Shown piece by piece: positions 31,659 through 32,579 of a DNA stretch of 32,579 nucleotides. The position numbers were made by a program, and so were the translations under genes. The stretch spans positions 1-32,579 of the forward strand of contig CAYYTU010000033.1 in assembly GCA_964474655.1 (NCBI GenBank), in the 5' to 3' direction. The notes beneath the pieces are model-generated. The model searched no databases. It was not told where the DNA came from and worked only from the letters and a program-made list of their open reading frames with translations. Numbering within the stretch: the stretch's first letter is position 1; each line of letters opens with the position of its first letter. Source of the stretch: CAYYTU01 sp964474655 (GTDB lineage Bacteria > Chloroflexota > Anaerolineae > B4-G1).

Positions 31659-31794
31659 GTAGTAGGCGCTTCAGCGCCGTTAGAGTGCGCCATGCTCTGT
31701 TTAGAGACAGGTATGTTCGCATCGGTGGTTTTGTGGCAGTGCTCGGGCCGGCCTCCCGACCGGCCCGGAGGGTGGCACAGCCCTTGGTGAGCGG
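31659..31794. repeat. dispersed repeat, copy D
   Basis: Starts with the 26-bp module 2 (31659-31684), identical to 28610-28635. Further on, CGGGCCGG/CCGGCCCG (about 31744-31767) is module 1 in inverted form with a hairpin, and TTGGTGAGCG (31784-31793) is an inverted piece of module 3. It lies directly after the hisG stop codon. Confidence 0.65.
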
Positions 31795-32579
31795 TTATCC
31801 GCCCCCAGCGTCCTCCTGAATCGCCTCCAGCATCGCCTGGCAGCGGTCCGGCTCCTCCTCGAAGATATAGGCCACCGGCGTCACCACCACGCCGCTGCCG
31901 CCGATGGTGCGCAGCTCAGCCACGGCGTCGAAGAGCTGATCGCGCCGCACGACGATGTGGACGGCGTACCAGTCGGGCGCCCGCGCGTCCTCGCTGCCCT
32001 CGCGCACCACCACTGGGGAGATGGTCGGCCCCTGCAGGCCGCCGAGCACCTCCTGGGCGAACATCTGCCGGGCGATGGCCTGGGGCGATGCGCCGCGCAT
32101 ATTGGCGAACACGGCCAGATGCTCCTCGGCCCGCAGGTAGGCTTCAATATACTCCAGCAGGATGCGGGCCACCTCCAGCACGCCAGGCCGTTCCTTGAGC
32201 GCGGCACGATGGGCAATCAGGGCGGCCTGGGAGCGGATGATGACGCCGTCGTCCAGCGGGCGCAGCCGGTTGTCGCGCAGGGTCTGCCCTGTCGAGACCA
32301 GGTCGCAGATCATATCGGCGTAGCCGATGGTCGGCGCCACCTCCAGCGCCCCCTCGGCTTTGACGAGCCTGAAGGGCGCGACGTCGTGCGCCTCCAGGAA
32401 GTCGCCGGTGAGGTGCGGGAACTTGGTCGCCACGCGCAGCGGGCGGCCCAGCGCGTCGGCCCGCGCGGCCAGCTGGGCCGTGGTGTGCACATCCCAGGTC
32501 TCTGGCACGGCCAGGCAGAGCCGACAGCGGCTGAACCCCAGCGCGTCGTGGAGCACCAGCACGTCGCCGTTGTCGCCGC
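31795..32579 (-). CDS. hisG: ATP phosphoribosyltransferase (5' partial)
   Basis: First enzyme of histidine biosynthesis, condensing ATP with PRPP. The visible 261 codons lack only the start, which lies beyond the window edge; the frame runs in as GDNGDVLVLHDALGFSRCRL. IGYADMICDLVSTGQTLRDN is the conserved PRPP-binding region. A C-terminal domain (about the last 75 residues, from TISPVVVREG) matches the regulatory domain of the long form of HisG, which in known enzymes mediates histidine feedback inhibition. It would be the most upstream his gene seen here. It is separated from hisD by 648 bp. Confidence 0.95.
   Translation of the reverse strand, partial: GDNGDVLVLHDALGFSRCRLCLAVPETWDVHTTAQLAARADALGRPLRVATKFPHLTGDFLEAHDVAPFRLVKAEGALEVAPTIGYADMICDLVSTGQTLRDNRLRPLDDGVIIRSQAALIAHRAALKERPGVLEVARILLEYIEAYLRAEEHLAVFANMRGASPQAIARQMFAQEVLGGLQGPTISPVVVREGSEDARAPDWYAVHIVVRRDQLFDAVAELRTIGGSGVVVTPVAYIFEEEPDRCQAMLEAIQEDAGGG

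Overview
The window is GC-rich bacterial DNA. It most resembles a Chloroflexota (Anaerolineae-like) genome. This is inferred from family resemblance: zinc-ribbon/TM/Thr-Pro-rich envelope proteins, a MutL-like ATPase beside a DUF6754-like membrane protein, thrombospondin-type-3 surface proteins ending in a Y-x-I-[YF]-L-P-x-V tail, and a compact his cluster. Two runs of exactly 100 N (6406-6505 and 19520-19619) mark scaffold joins, so this is a draft and probably metagenomic assembly. Each gap lies inside a repetitive gene and splits it in two.

Region 1 (1-2927): the 3' end of a sensor histidine kinase, a NagD-like HAD phosphatase, about 1 kb of non-coding DNA (modular dispersed repeats, an 11-unit 20-bp tandem array, a roughly 180-bp MITE-like inverted-repeat element), then an OmpR/PhoB-type response regulator with its own promoter and a palindromic bidirectional terminator.

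Region 2 (2947-9388, minus strand): two large exported surface proteins. One is a predicted beta-helix protein with Ca-binding TSP3 repeats. The other has a predicted thioester adhesin domain, Ig/SdrD-like/tandem-95 modules and TSP3 repeats, and is broken by the first gap.

Region 3 (9546-13586): a small protein with an RWD/E2-like pattern plus a TPR-like tail, a YifB/ComM AAA ATPase, and a convergent def - RlmD-type rRNA methyltransferase pair.

Region 4 (13799-23234): an operon-like run of eight minus-strand genes from a good sigma70-type promoter. In order of transcription: small helical protein, DUF6754-like protein, six-TM protein, double zinc-ribbon/acidic/TM protein (broken by the second gap), another polytopic protein, MutL-like ASKHA ATPase, barrel-sandwich/KOW-like protein, and a TM protein with a VPDTG tail. 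A divergent promoter drives a zinc-ribbon/TM/double-LysM protein. I regard this as the best candidate for an undescribed system: a predicted membrane complex linked to a cytoplasmic ATPase and to the cell wall.

Region 5 (23235-25134): a promoter and a perfect intrinsic terminator enclosing a roughly 210-nt structured transcript, either a small RNA or an attenuator, ahead of a class I/II aminotransferase.

Region 6 (25146-32579, minus strand): hisG (partial), hisD, hisC, hisB, hisH, hisA, hisF, hisIE, i.e. most of histidine biosynthesis. Two breaks, before hisD and between hisC and hisB, contain copies of the dispersed repeats. The hisD upstream region is also rich in competing hairpins. No tRNA, rRNA, CRISPR, insertion sequence or prophage was seen.
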